Assembly (NCBI RefSeq): GCF_023502145.1
Contig: NZ_JAMFLI010000010.1
Span: 40,512 to 104,511 of the forward strand
Length of the DNA: 64,000 nt
Direction: 5' to 3'
Origin: Craterilacuibacter sp. RT1T
Lineage (GTDB): Bacteria; Pseudomonadota; Gammaproteobacteria; Burkholderiales; Chromobacteriaceae
A program made the position numbers and the translations under genes. The notes under the pieces were generated by a model. The model searched no databases and had not been told where the DNA came from. It saw only the letters and a list, made by a program, of their open reading frames with translations. Within the stretch, counting starts at the first letter, position 1. Every line of letters starts with the position of its first letter. Below, one piece after another: positions 63,942 to 64,000 of the stretch.

Positions 63942-64000
63942 GTGGGACTCGGGACTCGGGACTCGGGACTCGGGACTCGGGACTCGGGACTCGGGACTCG
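63942..64000. repeat. Heptanucleotide tandem repeat (GGGACTC)n, cut by window end
   Basis: At least eight perfect copies of the 7-bp unit begin 51 bp upstream of the cysG start and continue beyond the window. It is related in length and G-rich character to the array at 35434, but the unit differs. Copy number is likely variable. Confidence 0.92.

Overview
The window is chromosomal DNA from a betaproteobacterium, most likely of the order Neisseriales. This rests on gene order and protein character: ispB divergent from rplU, mrcA divergent from pilMNOPQ-aroK-aroB, a metX-metW pair, a fused siroheme synthase CysG and a PTS EIIA-HPr-EI set. I did not compute similarity scores, so the genus is open.

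Layout. (1) 1-1330: start of rplU, ispB and a tRNA-Arg(CCU) gene used as an integration site. (2) 1231-19380: a composite island bounded by ~100 bp direct repeats (tRNA 3' end plus its terminator). Its first part (to ~13596) is a P4-like satellite: tyrosine integrase, a structured leader RNA with an operator-like palindrome, a tightly overlapping operon of small regulators (excisionase-like HTH, AlpA, two Cys-pair proteins, KilA-N) ending in a 966-aa Toprim/DUF927 primase-helicase, and an AT-rich cargo pair (Panacea-domain protein plus two-TM protein) that looks like a toxin-antitoxin unit. Two ~155 bp inverted blocks of GTGAC-type iterons and two arrays of ~90-100 bp repeats bracket the genes. 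A third, shorter tRNA-end copy at 13575 separates a second element with its own tyrosine integrase, two HEPN-like proteins and an overlapping serine recombinase/ParB-like pair.

(3) 19540-24463: housekeeping and accessory genes (cold shock protein, Met-rich DUF4396 membrane protein, DUF3025, YihY, WrbA, SMP-30 protein). (4) 24464-31542: a self-contained catabolic cluster with high-GC codon use: a sigma-54 promoter with an upstream palindrome, a glycyl radical 4-hydroxyphenylacetate-type decarboxylase (hpdB), a reduced small subunit (hpdC), an MFS transporter, the radical-SAM activase (hpdA) and a convergent PAS/AAA+/Fis sigma-54 activator. Together they predict regulated anaerobic conversion of an arylacetate, probably 4-hydroxyphenylacetate to p-cresol. 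This is the most notable system in the window, because the small subunit lacks the ligands of one of its two Fe-S clusters.

(5) 31560-38674: MliC-like protein with AmpG, methionine biosynthesis (metX/metW), radical SAM YhcC, YbaK, a Bcr-type MFS and ArsC. (6) 38720-51684: PBP1A, the type IV pilus alignment/secretin operon pilMNOPQ, aroKB, and a five-gene minor pseudopilin cluster. (7) 51756-60002: an IS481 transposase remnant, then a lipopolysaccharide locus (AT-rich ligase and glycosyltransferase, further glycosyltransferases, MsbA, GT9). (8) 59999-63891: ptsI, ptsH, EIIA and cysG. Heptanucleotide tandem repeats lie at 35434-35486 and run off the window end.
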